Shown here: positions 1 through 11,859 of the stretch, one piece after another
Layout of the letters: each line of letters begins with the position of its first letter
Position numbering within the stretch: position 1 is the stretch's first letter
DNA from: Ursus arctos
Lineage: Eukaryota; Chordata; Mammalia; Carnivora; Ursidae
NCBI RefSeq assembly: GCF_023065955.2
Contig: NW_026622963.1
Span: 10,299,001-10,363,000 of the forward strand
Length of the DNA: 64,000 nucleotides
Reading direction: 5' to 3'
Position numbers and translations under genes: made by a program
Notes under the pieces: generated by a model
Told to the model about the DNA's origin: nothing
The model's input: the letters and a program-made list of their open reading frames with translations, nothing else
Database searches by the model: none

Positions 1-3000
1 ACCCCTCTGACTGCCCTGAGGCCCAGCTCAAACCTTCCCTGCCCACAAGAACATTTTCCTGAAGGGTCATCCCCCACCCGTACACCGCCTCACTTCAGAG
101 CTTTTGGTAGGGCTTCATATTAGGGTTGGATATAGGGCCTCTAAGGGTCTGGAGGAGGGCACAGATAGCTGTCATTCCCACAGGGCCCTCCTCTGCCCCA
201 GCCTCACCTTCCCGGACAGCCCAATGCCCCGCTTCCTTTGGTCTTGGGCCTGCGGGGAGCTGTGGTTGTCCTTGCTTGATTGGGCTTCCAAGGCAATACT
301 GACATCGCCATGAGATGGAAGGGAAGACTGGCTTAGCAGGGGTTGTCCCAGGTCACCACAGGGTTCTGACCAGGTCAGGGTCACCACAGGAGGGCCTGGG
401 TCTTGGCACAAGGTGGCCGGGGGGCTCTGTTCAAGGTCCTAACGCCCTTCTAGTTTTGTGCCCTGCAGGGCATATTTGGAGCACCTGGAGCCCAAGAAGC
501 TGTGCATCACCTTGGTGAGCGTGGGGTCAAGGCCCTGCTCATGATGAAGGCCCAACCTGCTGAGCCCTGAAAGCAGATGCAGCTCCTCTACCTTCCACAG
601 CCTTTGAGTTGGGAGGATGTTCCTAGAGGCGTAGGGAATGGGAGCAGTTCGGGAGGTCAGGGCATCTCAACACCAACGCTCCATAGGCTGTCCTCCCCAA
701 GGGAAGCTCTGGGCTCCAGGGACAGGACCTCCGAACCCGGCCCTTCCCCTGAGTCTCCTGGCTCCAAAGAGAGAGTGCTTTTCCAAGGTCATCCTGCAGG
801 GGGCAGAGTGGAATATTGGCTCTTCCTCACTCAGATACAGCTTTCTGTCCCCTCCCTCTCCAGGCAACAGATAACCTGGGCAGCCTGTCCACTAAGATTT
901 CATCTTCATTTACATCTGGAAGGCCTGGGAAGGAATAGGGGGCTGGGGGCCTCTCAGCTCTGCCTTCCTTGCCATCTCTTCTCCCTATGGAGGACAGATG
1001 TCGTCTGGGCAGCAGCGTAAGTGGCTAGACTACAAAAGACCTCCCCCAGGCTCATCACCGGGCCTTGGGTAGAGTGTTTCCACGTGCTTCTTGATCCAGG
1101 TGTCCAGGACCTTGAGGCTGTCCCACTAGAGGACCTCAGGCCCCCAGCCCCAGGGCATTCTCCACTCCCAGCCCTGGAGGATCCCAGGGCAAAGCCATCC
1201 CCGTGGCTGCCACACCAAGACAGGCTTTGGCCATCGCAGTTTCCCTCTGGAGCCTCAGGCCATTGCCCTGCCACCTTCCAGCCCCTGGAGGGACACTGGG
1301 CCTGCAGCTTCTGGGCCCTGGATCAGACCTGTGGGTCCTTCTGTCCCAGATGAATGAACCATCTCGGCAGATTGGACGCAGCTTTGCTGGATGTCCTAGG
1401 CTGGGCTAGGCCCCTCCCCACAGCAGCTGATCTATCCAGAAGACTCTGAGCTGAGGGTGGGGCTGGGATCTGACGTAAGTGGACAAGGTGTCCCATGACA
1501 TCTGCTTAAGTTCTTGGCCCCTGTGGTCTCTTTTGGGCATGACACCTTATCACGTGTGGGTTCCTGCATATGGCCACAAGAGCCTCCCCTACCACCCTCC
1601 CTACCTCAGGCCAGTGTCGGCACCTGTGGTTCCAGGCAGAAGCCCAAGGGCAGAACCAGGCCTGGTGAATGGTCCCCAGGTGCCGATGGCCCTAGCCAAC
1701 CAGCCCTGGGTCCAAGCTCCCTCACTGTGGCTGGTGAGTGACACCCACTGCCCTTCCCAAGCCTGCTGTCCCTCTGGGGGCCAGGCGTGGCCCCACCTGG
1801 CCTTTGTCTGCTTCTAGCCTTTCCTCTGCCTGCCAGGCTCTCAGCTGAATGCAACTGTCCTATTTCTTTGACTATCCTCAACAGGAAACGTATAGAGTCA
1901 CTCAGACATCATGTCTTTTGTCCACCAGGCCCTTGCCAGAGATGTGACCACTCAGTAGGCCTGGGGCCAGGCTTGAGGTACCCAGAGGTCATGTTCTCCT
2001 TCTGGGACCTAGCCCCAGTGGCTCCTGTAGACCTTTCTCCATCCGAGCAATGTCCTGATGGGCAGCTGCCCCTTCTCCAGTGCAGGGCACCTTGCAGGGG
2101 CAGGAGAGTAGGGAGGAAGGTTAGGCAAGAGCTCTGTTCCTGCCTCTGCTGTTTAAGATTCTTTGGAGGTGAGGTGTCCATCCCTGCCTGTCTCCTGCTC
2201 CCTGACCTCCTGTAGGTTCCATTTTGAGGTTCCCAGTGAGTGTCAGAAGTGGGGGGGGGGTGCTGAGCCTCCACATTCCCCCTGACCTTCTGGGCCCAAG
2301 AGAGCCTTGGCCAGCTTGTTTCCCACAGTCACCTCCCGATACCTGGGCTGCATGCTTTGTCCTCTGGGTGGCAGAAGGAAGAGGCAGAGTTCCTACCTTC
2401 CAGGTTCAGATCATAGTAAAGTCCCTGCCGTGGGGACGTGGTGATTAAGAACACAGGCTCTGGAGCCATTCAGACAGTTGGGGTTTGAGCGCACGCCTGT
2501 CACTTTGTGACCTTGGGCAAGTCACTTAATTCCTATGACTCTCTTCCGCCATTCTATGGGGACAGTAGTGCCTGTTTCACAGGCTGTTGGCAGGAACGGA
2601 GTTCTGGAGGAGGTGGCAGGCAGAGTGATGGAGCCTCTTATTCATCTGGAGAATGGGTTGCACAGCGCCAGGGTTGCTGCGAGAATGGTCTGTGTGCTGC
2701 TGGCGGTGGGCCATGGGAAGTGATCCTGCAGCCCCATCCTGTCCACAGGGAAGACCCACTTAGGAAAGACTCCTCGTCTGTATGGGGGAGCTGGCATTCC
2801 CAGCCCCAGACCAGACCCCTCCACCATCCTGCTGACCCTGGTGGTGGCTGTCCCGCCTGATGGCCCTCTAGCTGACTCCCCTCTCCAGGTGGACCCTTCC
2901 TCCTTACATGTTGCAGGCGCTATCATGTCACCTCCAGAGAGGCCCTGCCAGGTGCGTGGGTTCTCTTCCCTTTGCCCCTTCCTGGGGTGTGTGCCACAGC

Positions 3001-3780
3001 CCCCAAACCTACAGTGCTCACTGGATGCGTCTGGACTGTATCTTCATGCAAGGCCTCACATGAGACTTGGCCCAGCCTGGTCTGTGGAGGGCCGGGAAAT
3101 CAAAACCCAAAGAGGGGAGGGGTCAGCTCCCCCGCAGGCTCTGTCCCTATTCATCCCACTCCTTTGCTCCCAGGTCACCTACGACGATGGTAATGGAGGT
3201 GGCTCAAGAGAACAAGGCTGGCATAACCTTCCCTCCCTAAGACAAACTCTAACGTGGATGTTTTAGACATCCTAACAGTTGGGGGAACATCCTCCAGGGA
3301 CCCCTTCGACACCCTGGCCCGCACTGGCCCTTCAGTCAGAAGTTGTGGGTACCTGGAAAGTGAGGGCTGTGCATATATACCAGGGTATGTGCATGTATCA
3401 GGCTGGTCTTTGAGCTGTTGGGGTAGAACCTTGGGGGCAGGGGTCCCTCAGAGGTATGCATGAACTAGAAGAACACGCCACCAGTCAGTTCCTGTGTGGT
3501 GACCTTCTTGCTACTCTCTCTGGCAGCTCGGTGCTGGTCGCCATCTTTGGCTGGGCTCTGGGCTGCTGGGGCACCTCATGGGGCCTGGGGGCTCTTCTGT
3601 AGGTGGCGGAGCCTAAAGCAGGACTACATTCGAGTCCCCTTTCCTTCCAGGTCATGAGTTCAAAGACGATCTCCTCTATGCTGCCAAATCTCTCTCATGC
3701 CCCAATAGGCCCAGGAGCTGTTGGACTTCTGTGAATCAAGGCCTTTTCCCACCCGGATGTCACCCAGAGATCACGAAACC
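1..3780. other. GC-rich, mostly single-copy region with unassigned exon-like blocks
   Basis: No gene could be recognised here. The sequence is GC-rich and nearly free of young repeats, unlike the L1/SINE-rich stretch that follows. Three short blocks are flanked by plausible splice signals on the plus strand: about 469-514 (after a CTGCAG, before GTGAGC), about 1612-1731 (after CTACCTCAG, before GTGAGTG) and about 2918-2951 (after TTGCAG, before GTGCGTG). A fourth possible acceptor (TCCCAG) precedes about 3175. The blocks do not join into one long frame that I recognise. They could be a decayed gene, the 3' part of a neighbour to the left, or chance. Confidence 0.35.
2437..2620 (+). repeat. 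MIR-type ancient SINE
   Basis: The stretch has the MIR order of motifs: a 'GTGGTGATTAAGAACACAGG' head, 'GGCTCTGGAGCC', then 'TGACCTTGGGCAAGTCACTT' and a decayed tail with 'TATGGGGACAGTAGTGCC'. Divergence is that of an old element. Confidence 0.8.
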
Positions 3781-3948
3781 TGCCTGCAGATGACACGATG
3801 CTATACATAAGGGCTCCACCAAAAAACTATTAGGATAAATGAATTCCATAAAGTTGCAGGATACAAAATTAATATACGGACATCTGCTTCATTTCTATAC
3901 ACTAATAATGAAGTCGCAGAAAGAGAAATTAAGAAAACAATCCCATTT

Positions 3949-4156
3949 GGGGCGCCTGGGTGGCACAGCGGTTAAGCGTCTGCCTTCGGCTCAGGGCGTG
4001 ATCCTGGTGTTGTGAGATCGAGCCCCACATCAGGCTCCTCCACTAGGAGCCTGCTTCTTCCTCTCCCACTCCCCCTGCTTGTGTTCCCTCTCTCACTGGC
4101 TGTTTCTATCTCTGTCAAATAAATAAATAAAATCTTTAAAAAAAAAAAAGAAAGAA
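3949..4156 (+). mobile_element. Can-SINE (SINEC, young bear-type subfamily)
   Basis: A tRNA-Lys-derived carnivore SINE: head GGGGCGCCTGGGTGGCACAG, a CT-rich body, then AATAAA-rich and poly-A tail. It is flanked by a perfect 18-bp target-site duplication, AAGAAAACAATCCCATTT, at 3931-3948 and 4157-4174. It therefore inserted into the surrounding L1 after that L1 was already in place. Confidence 0.95.
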
Positions 4157-5442
4157 AAGAAAACAATCCCATTTATAACTGCACCAAAAAGAATAAAATA
4201 CCTGGGAATGAACTTAACCAAGGAGGTGAAAGACCTGTACTCTGAAAACCATAAAACACTGATGAAAGAAAGTGAAGATGACACAAATAGGAAGATACCA
4301 TGCTCGTGACTGGAATAATATTGTTAAAATGTCCATACTTCCCAAAGCAATCTATAGATTCAATGCAATCCCTATCAAGATACCAATATCACTTTTCACA
4401 GAACTAGAACAAGTAATACTAACATTTGTATGGAACCATAAAAGACCTTGAACAGCCAAAGCGATCTTGAGAAAGAACAAAGTGGGTAGTATCACAATTC
4501 CAGATGGTAAGATATACTACAAAGCTATAACAATCAAAACAGTACGGAACTGGCATAAGAACAGACATATAGATCAATGAAGTAGGATAGAGAGCCCAGA
4601 AATAAACCCACAATTATATGGTCAATTAATCTATGACAAAGACGGCAAGAATATACAATGGGGCAAAGACAATTCTTTAATAACAGGTGCTGGGAACATT
4701 GGACAGCTACATGCAAAAGAGTGAAGCTGGACCACTTTCTTGCACCACACACAAAAATAAATACCTAAGTGTGAGACCTAAAACAAGAAAACTCGTAGAA
4801 GAAAACATTAGCAGTAATCTATTTGCCATTGGTCTTAGCAACATTTTTCTAGATATGCTTCCTCAGGCAAGGGAAACAAAAGCAAAAATAAACTTTTGGG
4901 ACTAAAAAGCTTGCATGGCAAAGAAAACCATTAACAAAACGAAAAGGCAACCTACTGAATGGGAGAATATATTTGTAAATGATAAACCTAAAAAGGAGTT
5001 AATATCTAAAATATATAAAGAACTTCCACAAATCAAAACAAACCAAAAAACCCAGTTCAATTTAAAAACAGGCAGAGGACCTGATAGACATTTTCCCAAA
5101 GAAGATATACAGATAACAACAGGCATATGAAAAAATACTCAACATCACTAATGACTAGGGAAATGCAAATCAAAACCACAATGAGATGTCACCTCACACC
5201 TGTCAGAATGGCTAGTACAAAACAAAACAAAACACCCAAACAAGCCACAAGAAATAACAAGTGTTCTGAGCATGTGGAGAAAAAGGAAGCATCGTATACT
5301 GTTGGTGGGAATGCAAACTGGTGCAGCCACTGTGGAAAATAGTATGGAGGTTCCTCAAAAGTTAAAAAAAAAAAAAAAAAAGAAATATCACATGATCCCA
5401 TAATTCCACTACTGGGTATTGTCCCAAAGAAAATGAAAACAT

Positions 5443-5638
5443 GGGCACCTGGGTGGCTCAGTCAGTTAAGTGTCTGCCTTCAGCTCAGGTCATGATCCCA
5501 GTGTCCTGGGATCGAGCCCTGCATGGGGCTCCCTGCTCAGCGGGGAGTCTACTTCTCCCTCTCCCTCTTCCCTTCCCCCTGCTTGTGCTCTCTCTCTCTC
5601 ACACACACACTCTTTCTCAAATAAATCAATTAAATCTC
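5443..5638 (+). mobile_element. Can-SINE
   Basis: Older SINEC subfamily with a 'GTGGCTCAGTCAGTTAAGTG' head and a 'GCTCCCTGCTCAGCGGGGAG' body. It contains a short CT/CA microsatellite before its AAATAAATC tail. Near-duplicate flanks (GAAAATGAAAAC / GAAAGAATGAAAAC) mark insertion into the L1. Confidence 0.92.
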
Positions 5639-6230
5639 GAAAGAATGAAAACACTAATTTGAAAAGATACACGCACCCCTATGTTTATTGCGGCATTATT
5701 TACAACAGCCAAGGTATGGGAGCAGCCTAAGTGTCCATTGATAAGCGAATGGATAAAGGTGTGGTATATATATACAATGGAATGTTACTCAGCCATGAAA
5801 AGAATGAGATCATGCCATTTGCAACAACATTGATGAACCTAGAGGGCATTATACTAAGCAAAAGAAGTCAGAGAAAGACAAAGCCAGACCATATGATTTC
5901 ACTTATGTGTGAAATCTAAAAAACAAAGAAAGTAGAAACAGACCCATAAATACAGAGAACAAACTGGTAGTTGCCAGATGGATTGGGGGGGATAGGCAAA
6001 ATGGGTGCAGGAGAGCGGGAGATACAGGCTTTCAGTGGTGGAATTTATGTCCTGGGGATGAAAGGTACAGCCTAACGAATACAGTCAGTGATACTGTAAT
6101 AGTGTATGGTGACAGATGGTGGCTAAATTTGCCATGGGCATAACGTAACATACAGTTGTTGAACCGCTGTGTCATACACCTGAATCTAATGTGACATTGC
6201 GTGTCAACTGTAGTTTTTTAAAAAAAGTTC

Positions 6231-6446
6231 TGTGACTGTGGTCTCTCTGTCTCTCAGAATATCATATTGTACTAAACTCACCCTTCTTGTGATGATGTGA
6301 GATGATAAAATGCCTGTATGATGACATGAAGTGAGGTGAATGACACAGGCACTGTGATGCAGCATGAAGCTACTAGTGACCTTCTGACATATGGCAGGAT
6401 CATCTACTTCCAGATTATGCTTGACTACAGGTAAAACCACCGAAGC

Positions 6447-6487
<41 letters not shown>

Positions 6488-6785
6488 CGAAACTGCAGAT
6501 GGTGGGGGGGGGGGAGAACTGCTGTATGCGTATATAAAACCACACACACATACATCCACCTAAATGAGTATTTTTACTTTTCCTTTTTATGGAAATTTTC
6601 TATCTATACAGAGGTTAAGAAAATAACAATCTCATCACTCATTTTCAATAATTACCAAATACAAATAATCTTGCTTCCTCTGTATTCTCCATACCCTCCA
6701 TACTGAATTATCTGAAGCAAATCTCAAGCTTCATATAACATCACCTATAAATTCTTCAGTATGTATATCTTCAAGATAATGATTC
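6231..6785. other. Non-coding stretch with a CA microsatellite
   Basis: No gene is visible. It begins just after the L1 3' end. Apart from the CA microsatellite at 6448-6486 and a short G-run near 6500, I see no recognisable structure. Confidence 0.6.
6448..6486. repeat. (CA)n microsatellite
   Basis: About 19 uninterrupted CA units, followed within 20 bases by a run of G near 6500-6514. Confidence 0.95.
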
Positions 6786-6789
6786 TTTT

Positions 6790-6981
6790 TTTTTTTTTTA
6801 AGATTTTATTTATTTGTTTGACTAAGAGAAAGAGCACAAGCAGGGGGAGCTGCAGGCAGAGGGAGAAGGGAAGCAGGCTCCTCACTGAGCAGAGAGCTGA
6901 CATGGGGCTCGATCCCAGGACCCTGGGATCATGACCTGAGCCTAAGGCAGACACTTAACCGACGAGACTCCCAGGTACCCC
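6790..6981 (-). mobile_element. Can-SINE
   Basis: Reverse-orientation SINEC: poly-T then AAGATTTTATTTATTTG, an AG-rich body, and a decayed head ending GGTACCCC. The flanks repeat GATAATGATTCTT on both sides. Confidence 0.93.
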
Positions 6982-7146
6982 GATAATGATTCTTTTTAAA
7001 CAAAAACATATCACTATTATTAGAGCTAAAAGGTGAAATTAATGATTCCTAAAAATTATCAAATGTCCAGTAAGTCCATCATTCAAAGTTCCTAATTTTT
7101 GTCTCTTTTTTCCCCAGATGAATATGCAAATCATGATTCTTAAGAG

Positions 7147-7256
7147 ATCCTTTTACTCTATAAATATATACCATGGAATATTACTCAGCCTATCCTTTTA
7201 CTGTATAAATATATACAATGGAATATTACTCAGCCTATCCTTTTATTGTATAAAAG
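7147..7256. repeat. 45-bp tandem repeat, about 2.4 copies
   Basis: A unit of 45 bases starts with ATCCTTTTA at 7147, 7192 and 7237. It contains 'ATGGAATATTACTCAGCC', which resembles the L1 3'-end region. The copies differ at only a few positions, so the duplication is recent relative to the age of the L1 source. Confidence 0.85.
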
Positions 7257-7527
7257 GATATTTTAAAAATCTTGATTTGCAACTGTACTGTTTGTTTTCT
7301 ACCCACTTTAAGAGACATTTATGAAAAAACACAATTATTAGCATAAGAGCTAGTATACTATAACTTCGGTGTGTAATTCCAAGTCTTTTTTTCTACATAA
7401 TTTACGAGACTAATGCATTTAAAAGAATTATTAATTTGTCTTTTTGGACACATAATGTGTAAAGTTGTAATTTTGTGGCATCAACAACCAAAAAGGGTGA
7501 GGCTGAAGCTGTAAAGAAACAGAGGTT

Positions 7528-7640
7528 TTTTTGTTTGTTTGTTTGTACGTAGGCTCCAGCCCAACATGGGGCTTAAACTCACAACCTCGGGATTCGGAGT
7601 TGTACGCTTTACCCACTGAGCCAAGGAGACAGCCAGATAG
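7528..7640 (-). mobile_element. Old tRNA-derived SINE fragment
   Basis: Poly-T with a TTTG repeat is followed by a tRNA-like head read in reverse (…CTTTACCCACTGAGCCAAGG…). It looks like a short, diverged Can-SINE of the simpler SINEC2 type. Family assignment is tentative. Confidence 0.6.
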
Positions 7641-7955
7641 TTTTTGTATGTTATTAAAGTTAGGCTGGTGTAAATTCAGATTAGAGGGTTCTGACTTGAA
7701 GACGTCAAATATAATTCCCACAGTAACCACAAAGAAAATAGCTATACAATATACACAAAAGGAAATGAGAAAGGAATTTAAACATTTCACTACAAAAGGA
7801 AAATAAACTTAATACAAAACAAGACATGAACGCAGGAAATGGGGGACAAGAAAGCTGTAAGACACACAGAAAACAAATAGCACAATGACAGACGAAGTCC
7901 TTGCTTATTAGTTCAGATGTAAACGGATTAGACTCTTCAATTAAAAAGCAGGTTT

Positions 7956-8175
7956 AGGGGCGCCTGGGTGGCACAGCGGTTAAGCGTCTGCCTTCAGCTC
8001 AGGGCGTGATCCCGGCGTTATGGGATCGAGCCCCACATCAGGCTCCTCCGCTAGGAGCCTGCTTCTTCCTCTCCCACTCCCCCTGCTTGTGTTCCCTCTC
8101 TCACTGGCTGTCTCTATCTCTGTCAAATAAATAAATAAAATCTTTAAAAAAAAATAAAAATAAATAAAAAATAAA
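7956..8175 (+). mobile_element. Can-SINE (young bear-type subfamily)
   Basis: Full-length copy with GGGGCGCCTGGGTGGCACAG head and an A/T-rich tail. It has a perfect 14-bp target-site duplication, TAAAAAGCAGGTTT, at 7942-7955 and 8176-8189. Confidence 0.95.
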
Positions 8176-8310
8176 TAAAAAGCAGGTTTTGTCAGAATGG
8201 ATAAGAACACATGATCTAACTATATGCTGTCTATGAGACTCACTTTTAACCCAAAGACACAAACAGGTTGAAAGTAAAGGGATAGGAAAAGATATTCCAA
8301 GCAAAGAGTA

Positions 8311-8394
8311 ACCCTCTCCCTCTGCCCCTCCCCCTGCTCATGCTCTCTCCCTCCCTCTCTCCCAAATAAATAAATAAAATCTTTTTTTTTAAAG
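8311..8394 (+). mobile_element. Can-SINE 3' fragment
   Basis: Only the CT-rich 3' third and the AATAAATAAATAAAATC tail are present, so this is a 5'-truncated copy inside the L1. Confidence 0.85.
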
Positions 8395-8833
8395 TTTCAA
8401 CACAGCAAGAAGATAGAACAATTATAAACATTTATACACCTATGGCAGATCATCAAAAACGGACAGAATTGAAGAGAAAAACAGACGGTTCTACAATAAC
8501 AGTTGGAGGCTTCAGTACTGCGCTCACCATAATGGATAGAACAACTAGGTAAGTTAGGAAATAGAGGACTTAAACAACATAATATACTAACTAGACCTAA
8601 CAGAGATAAAGAACACTCTATCCAACAACAGAGTACACGTTCTTCTCAAAAGCACATGGCCCATTTTCCAGGATAGATCATGTGTTAAGCTACAGACTAA
8701 ATCTTAATAGATTTTGAATGATAGGTATCAAATGAAGTATCTTCTCCGACCACGATGGGATGAAGTATAGAAATCAATAACAAAAGGAAAACTGGAAAAT
8801 TCATAAAATTGCAGAAATTAAACAACACACTTC

Positions 8834-9049
8834 TATTTTTTTTATTTTTATTTTTTTAAAGATTTTATCCATTTATTTGACAGAGAGAGAAAGAGAGAAA
8901 GAAAAAGCATGCTAGCAAGGGGAGCAGGAGAGGGAGAAGCAGGCTCCCCACTGAGCAGGGAGCCTGACGCGGGGCTCAATCCCAGGACCCTGGGATCATG
9001 ACCTGAGCCGAAGGCAAACACCCAACTGACTGAGCCACCCAGGCATCTC
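8834..9049 (-). mobile_element. Can-SINE
   Basis: Reverse copy with flanks AAACAACACACTT repeated before the poly-T and after the head (GGCATCTCT). Confidence 0.93.
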
Positions 9050-9382
9050 TAAACAACACACTTTAAAACAACCAATAGATCAAAGAAGAAATCGTAATGA
9101 AAATTAGAAGATACTTAGAAGTGAATTAAACTGAATACCCAAACTTATCGGATGAAGCAAAAGTGGTGCTAAGGGGGAATTTTTAGTTATAAATACTTAC
9201 ACTCAACAATAAGAAAGATCTCAAATCAACAACCTAATAATAAACAAATGAACTAAGCCCAAAACTAGTACAAGGGAGAAGGAATAAAGATTAGATAGCT
9301 AAGAAAAATGAAATGGAGAATAGAAAACAGAAAAATTAATGAAACCAAAAGGTGGTTCTTCATAAAAATCAAGAAAGTTGAA

Positions 9383-9590
9383 GGACGCCTGGGTTGCGCA
9401 GTTGGTTAAGTGTCTGACTCTTGATTTTGGCTCAGGTTGTGATCTCAGGGTTGTGAGACTGAGCCTTGCATTGGGCTCTATGCTCAGCAGGGAGTCTGCT
9501 TCTCCCCCTCTCCCTCTGCTCCTCCCCCCACTCACATGTGTGTGTACGCACGCTCTCTCTCTCTCAAATAAATAAACAGTTCTTTTTTAA
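9383..9590 (+). mobile_element. Can-SINE
   Basis: Older subfamily ('GTTAAGTGTCTGACTCTTGA' head). It carries an imperfect TG/CA tract before its tail and short AAAGTTGA flanking repeats. Confidence 0.92.
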
Positions 9591-9669
9591 AAAGTTGACA
9601 AACTTTAACTTGATACACTAAGAAAAAAGAAATAAGACTCAAGTTACTAAAATCAGAAATGTAAATGGT

Positions 9670-9865
9670 CAGGGAGACGCCTGGGTGGCTAAGTGGGTTA
9701 AGCATCTGCCTTTGGCTCAGGTCATGATCTCATTGTCTTGGGATCCAGCCCCATGTCAGGCTCCCTGCTCAGCAGGGAGTTTGCTTCTCCCTCTCCCCGT
9801 TCCTCCCCCAACTCGTGCTCTCTCCCCTCTCGCTCAAATAAATAAATAATCTTAAAAAAAAAAAA
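9670..9865 (+). mobile_element. Can-SINE
   Basis: Full-length copy flanked by GAAATGTAAATGG on both sides (upstream about 9656-9668, downstream about 9866-9878). Confidence 0.93.
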
Positions 9866-11059
9866 GAAATGTAAATGGGGGACATTACTACCAATTCTAC
9901 AGAAATAAAGGGGTTTGTAAGAGTGTGGTGAACAATTGTATGCTAACGAATTGGATAACCTTGATGAAATGGAAGCATTCCTAGAAACACAAAACTTGCC
10001 AAGACTACCGAAGAAATAGAAAATCTGAACAGACCTCTAAATAGTAAGGACATTGAATCAAGAGTCAAAAATCTCACATCGAAGAAAAGTCCCAGACCTG
10101 ATGGTTTCACTGGTGAATTCAACCAAAACCTTAAATAAGAACTAATATCAATCCTTCTCAAACATTTCCTAAAAATTTGAAAAGGAGAGATACTTCCTAA
10201 TTCATTCTATGAGGCCAGCATAACCCTGGCACTAAAGCCAGACAAAGACACTGCAAGAAAACTACAGACCAACATCCCTTACAAACATTGATGCAAAAAT
10301 CCTTAGCAAAATACTAACAAGAAGAATTCAGCAGCATGGTAAAATGATATACCCCCAAGACCAAGTGGGATTTATTCCTGGAATTTGCAAGCATGGTTCC
10401 ATACGTGAAAATGGATCAATATGCCACATCGACAAAATGAAGGGGAAAAACACATGATTGTTTCAATTGATGCAGAAAAGGCATTTGAGAAAATGCAGCA
10501 CATTTTCATTATAAAAAACACTCAACAAAATAGGAATTAAAGGAAATTACCTCTACATAATAAAAGCCATATATTAAAAACCCACAGCAAACATAGTACT
10601 CAATGGTGAGAGACTAACAGCTTTTCCTAAGATCAGGAACAAGACAAGTATTTCCACTTTCACCACTTCTATTCAACATAGTACTGGAAAGTCCTAGCCA
10701 CAGCAATCAGACAAGAAAAAGGCATCCAAACTGAAAAGGAAGGTTGAAAAGCCCTAAAGATTCCATGAACAAAAAAGACCTGTTAGAATAAATATATTTA
10801 GCAAAATAGCAGGACACAAAATCAGCACAGAAAGTCAGCTGTATTTCTATACACAATGAACAATCTAAAAAGGAAATTACAAAAGTGATTTCATTTAAAA
10901 TAATATCAAAAAGAATAAAATAATTAGGAATTGATTTAACAAAGGAGATGAAAGATTTGTACAATGAAAACTACAAAACATTGCAGAAAGAACTAAAGAA
11001 GACATAGATAAATGGCAACACGTCCCATGATCATGGGTTAAAAGACTTAATACTATAAT

Positions 11060-11252
11060 GGGGCGCCTGGGTGGCGCAGTTGTCAAGCGTCTGCCTTCGG
11101 CTCAGGGCATGATCCCGGCGTTATGGGATCGAGCCCCACATCAGGCTCCTCCGCTAGGAGCCTGCTTCTTCCTCTCCCACTCCCCCTGCTTGTGTTCCCT
11201 CTCTCGCTGGCTGCCTCTCTGTCAAATAAATAAATAATCTTTAAAAAAAAAG
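11060..11252 (+). mobile_element. Can-SINE (young bear-type subfamily)
   Basis: Head GGGGCGCCTGGGTGGCGCAG, body with GGCTCCTCCGCTAGGAGCC, poly-A tail. It sits exactly where the preceding L1 homology stops, so the L1 3' part may have been lost at this point. Confidence 0.94.
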
Positions 11253-11514
11253 TTTAATTTGCAAAAAGTAAAAAACATGACTGTCATACAAATAATGAAA
11301 GAATGTGTGTCAAATATTTAATCAATGAGGGAATCAGTAAGATGGTAAGGCAAGTTTAAATAACATTTTGAGAAGAAGCATTTCTAGTGTGTGTGGAATT
11401 AGAAAACCTGTTGATCTTACAGAGCGATAAAACTGTTATCTTTGGGGTTATCTTTTCTACTAGACAGAAATCTATCAGTTAACATATAACTTTTCAGGTA
11501 CATTTTCCTACATT
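11253..11514. other. Non-coding stretch, nothing recognised
   Basis: AT-rich sequence between a SINE and a MER5A. I see no open frame, repeat or motif that I can support. Confidence 0.5.
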
Positions 11515-11706
11515 AGTGATTTTCACAGTATAGTCCTCAAAGCGGAAGCATCAGCATCGCCTGGGAACCTGAGGGAATTGCACATTTTCGTTTCCTGTCC
11601 CAGGCCTATTTAACTAGAAATTTTGAGGACGAGAAGCACCTCCGTCTCCCCAAACCCCTCGGGTGATTCTGATGCACTGTAAACTCTGAGAACCACTGCT
11701 CTCCAT
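11515..11706 (+). mobile_element. MER5A-type (hAT-Charlie) non-autonomous DNA element
   Basis: The element has the characteristic ends, near 'CACAGTATAGTCCTCAAAGC' and 'CTCTGAGAACCACTGCTCTC', and the internal 'GGTGATTCTGATGCACTGTA'. It is an old DNA transposon remnant shared by placental mammals. Confidence 0.85.
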
Positions 11707-11859
11707 AGTCAAACAATCTCTGTTTGTGAAACAAACCTGTGAGACAATGCTCCAGCATGACATTAAAAGGACACACCACCCACCTTTTTGCCTTGTTTCC
11801 AGATTTAAATACATTGTCTGATGTTAAGTCTCATATTTGCTCTTTCATTTTTCAAATAC

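Larger units (their letters stand above)
3783..6230 (+). mobile_element. LINE-1 remnant, ORF2 C-terminal end plus 3' UTR
   Basis: Sense-strand L1 sequence. It starts within the reverse-transcriptase C-terminal region (TGCAGATGACACGATGCTAT), passes the '...GGAATGTTACTCAGCC' 3'-end region at about 5780, and ends with the typical 'GTCATACACCTGAATCTAATG' tail at about 6170-6230. It is 5'-truncated, full of stops and not coding. Two SINEs are inserted in it (3949-4156 and 5443-5638). Confidence 0.9.
7641..11058 (+). mobile_element. LINE-1 ORF2 remnant (endonuclease and reverse transcriptase), SINE-riddled
   Basis: Sense-orientation L1 ORF2 sequence. The endonuclease part is recognisable around 8465-8520 (AACAGTTGGAGGCTTCAGTA, the IVGDFN-type region). 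Reverse-transcriptase sequence around 10290-10500 reads as fragments such as DQVGFIPG and DAEKAF once frameshifts are ignored. Many stops and indels make it inactive. It ends at a SINE (11060) and its own 3' UTR is missing. SINEs at 7956, 8311, 8834, 9383 and 9670 interrupt it. Confidence 0.88.

Noticed and set aside
6448..6486. Regular repeats that might suggest a CRISPR array
   Set aside because: These are simple microsatellites in a mammalian genome, without spacers.
8440..10700. Potentially active LINE-1 ORF2
   Set aside because: Stops, frameshifts and several inserted SINEs break the frame, and the 3' UTR is missing.
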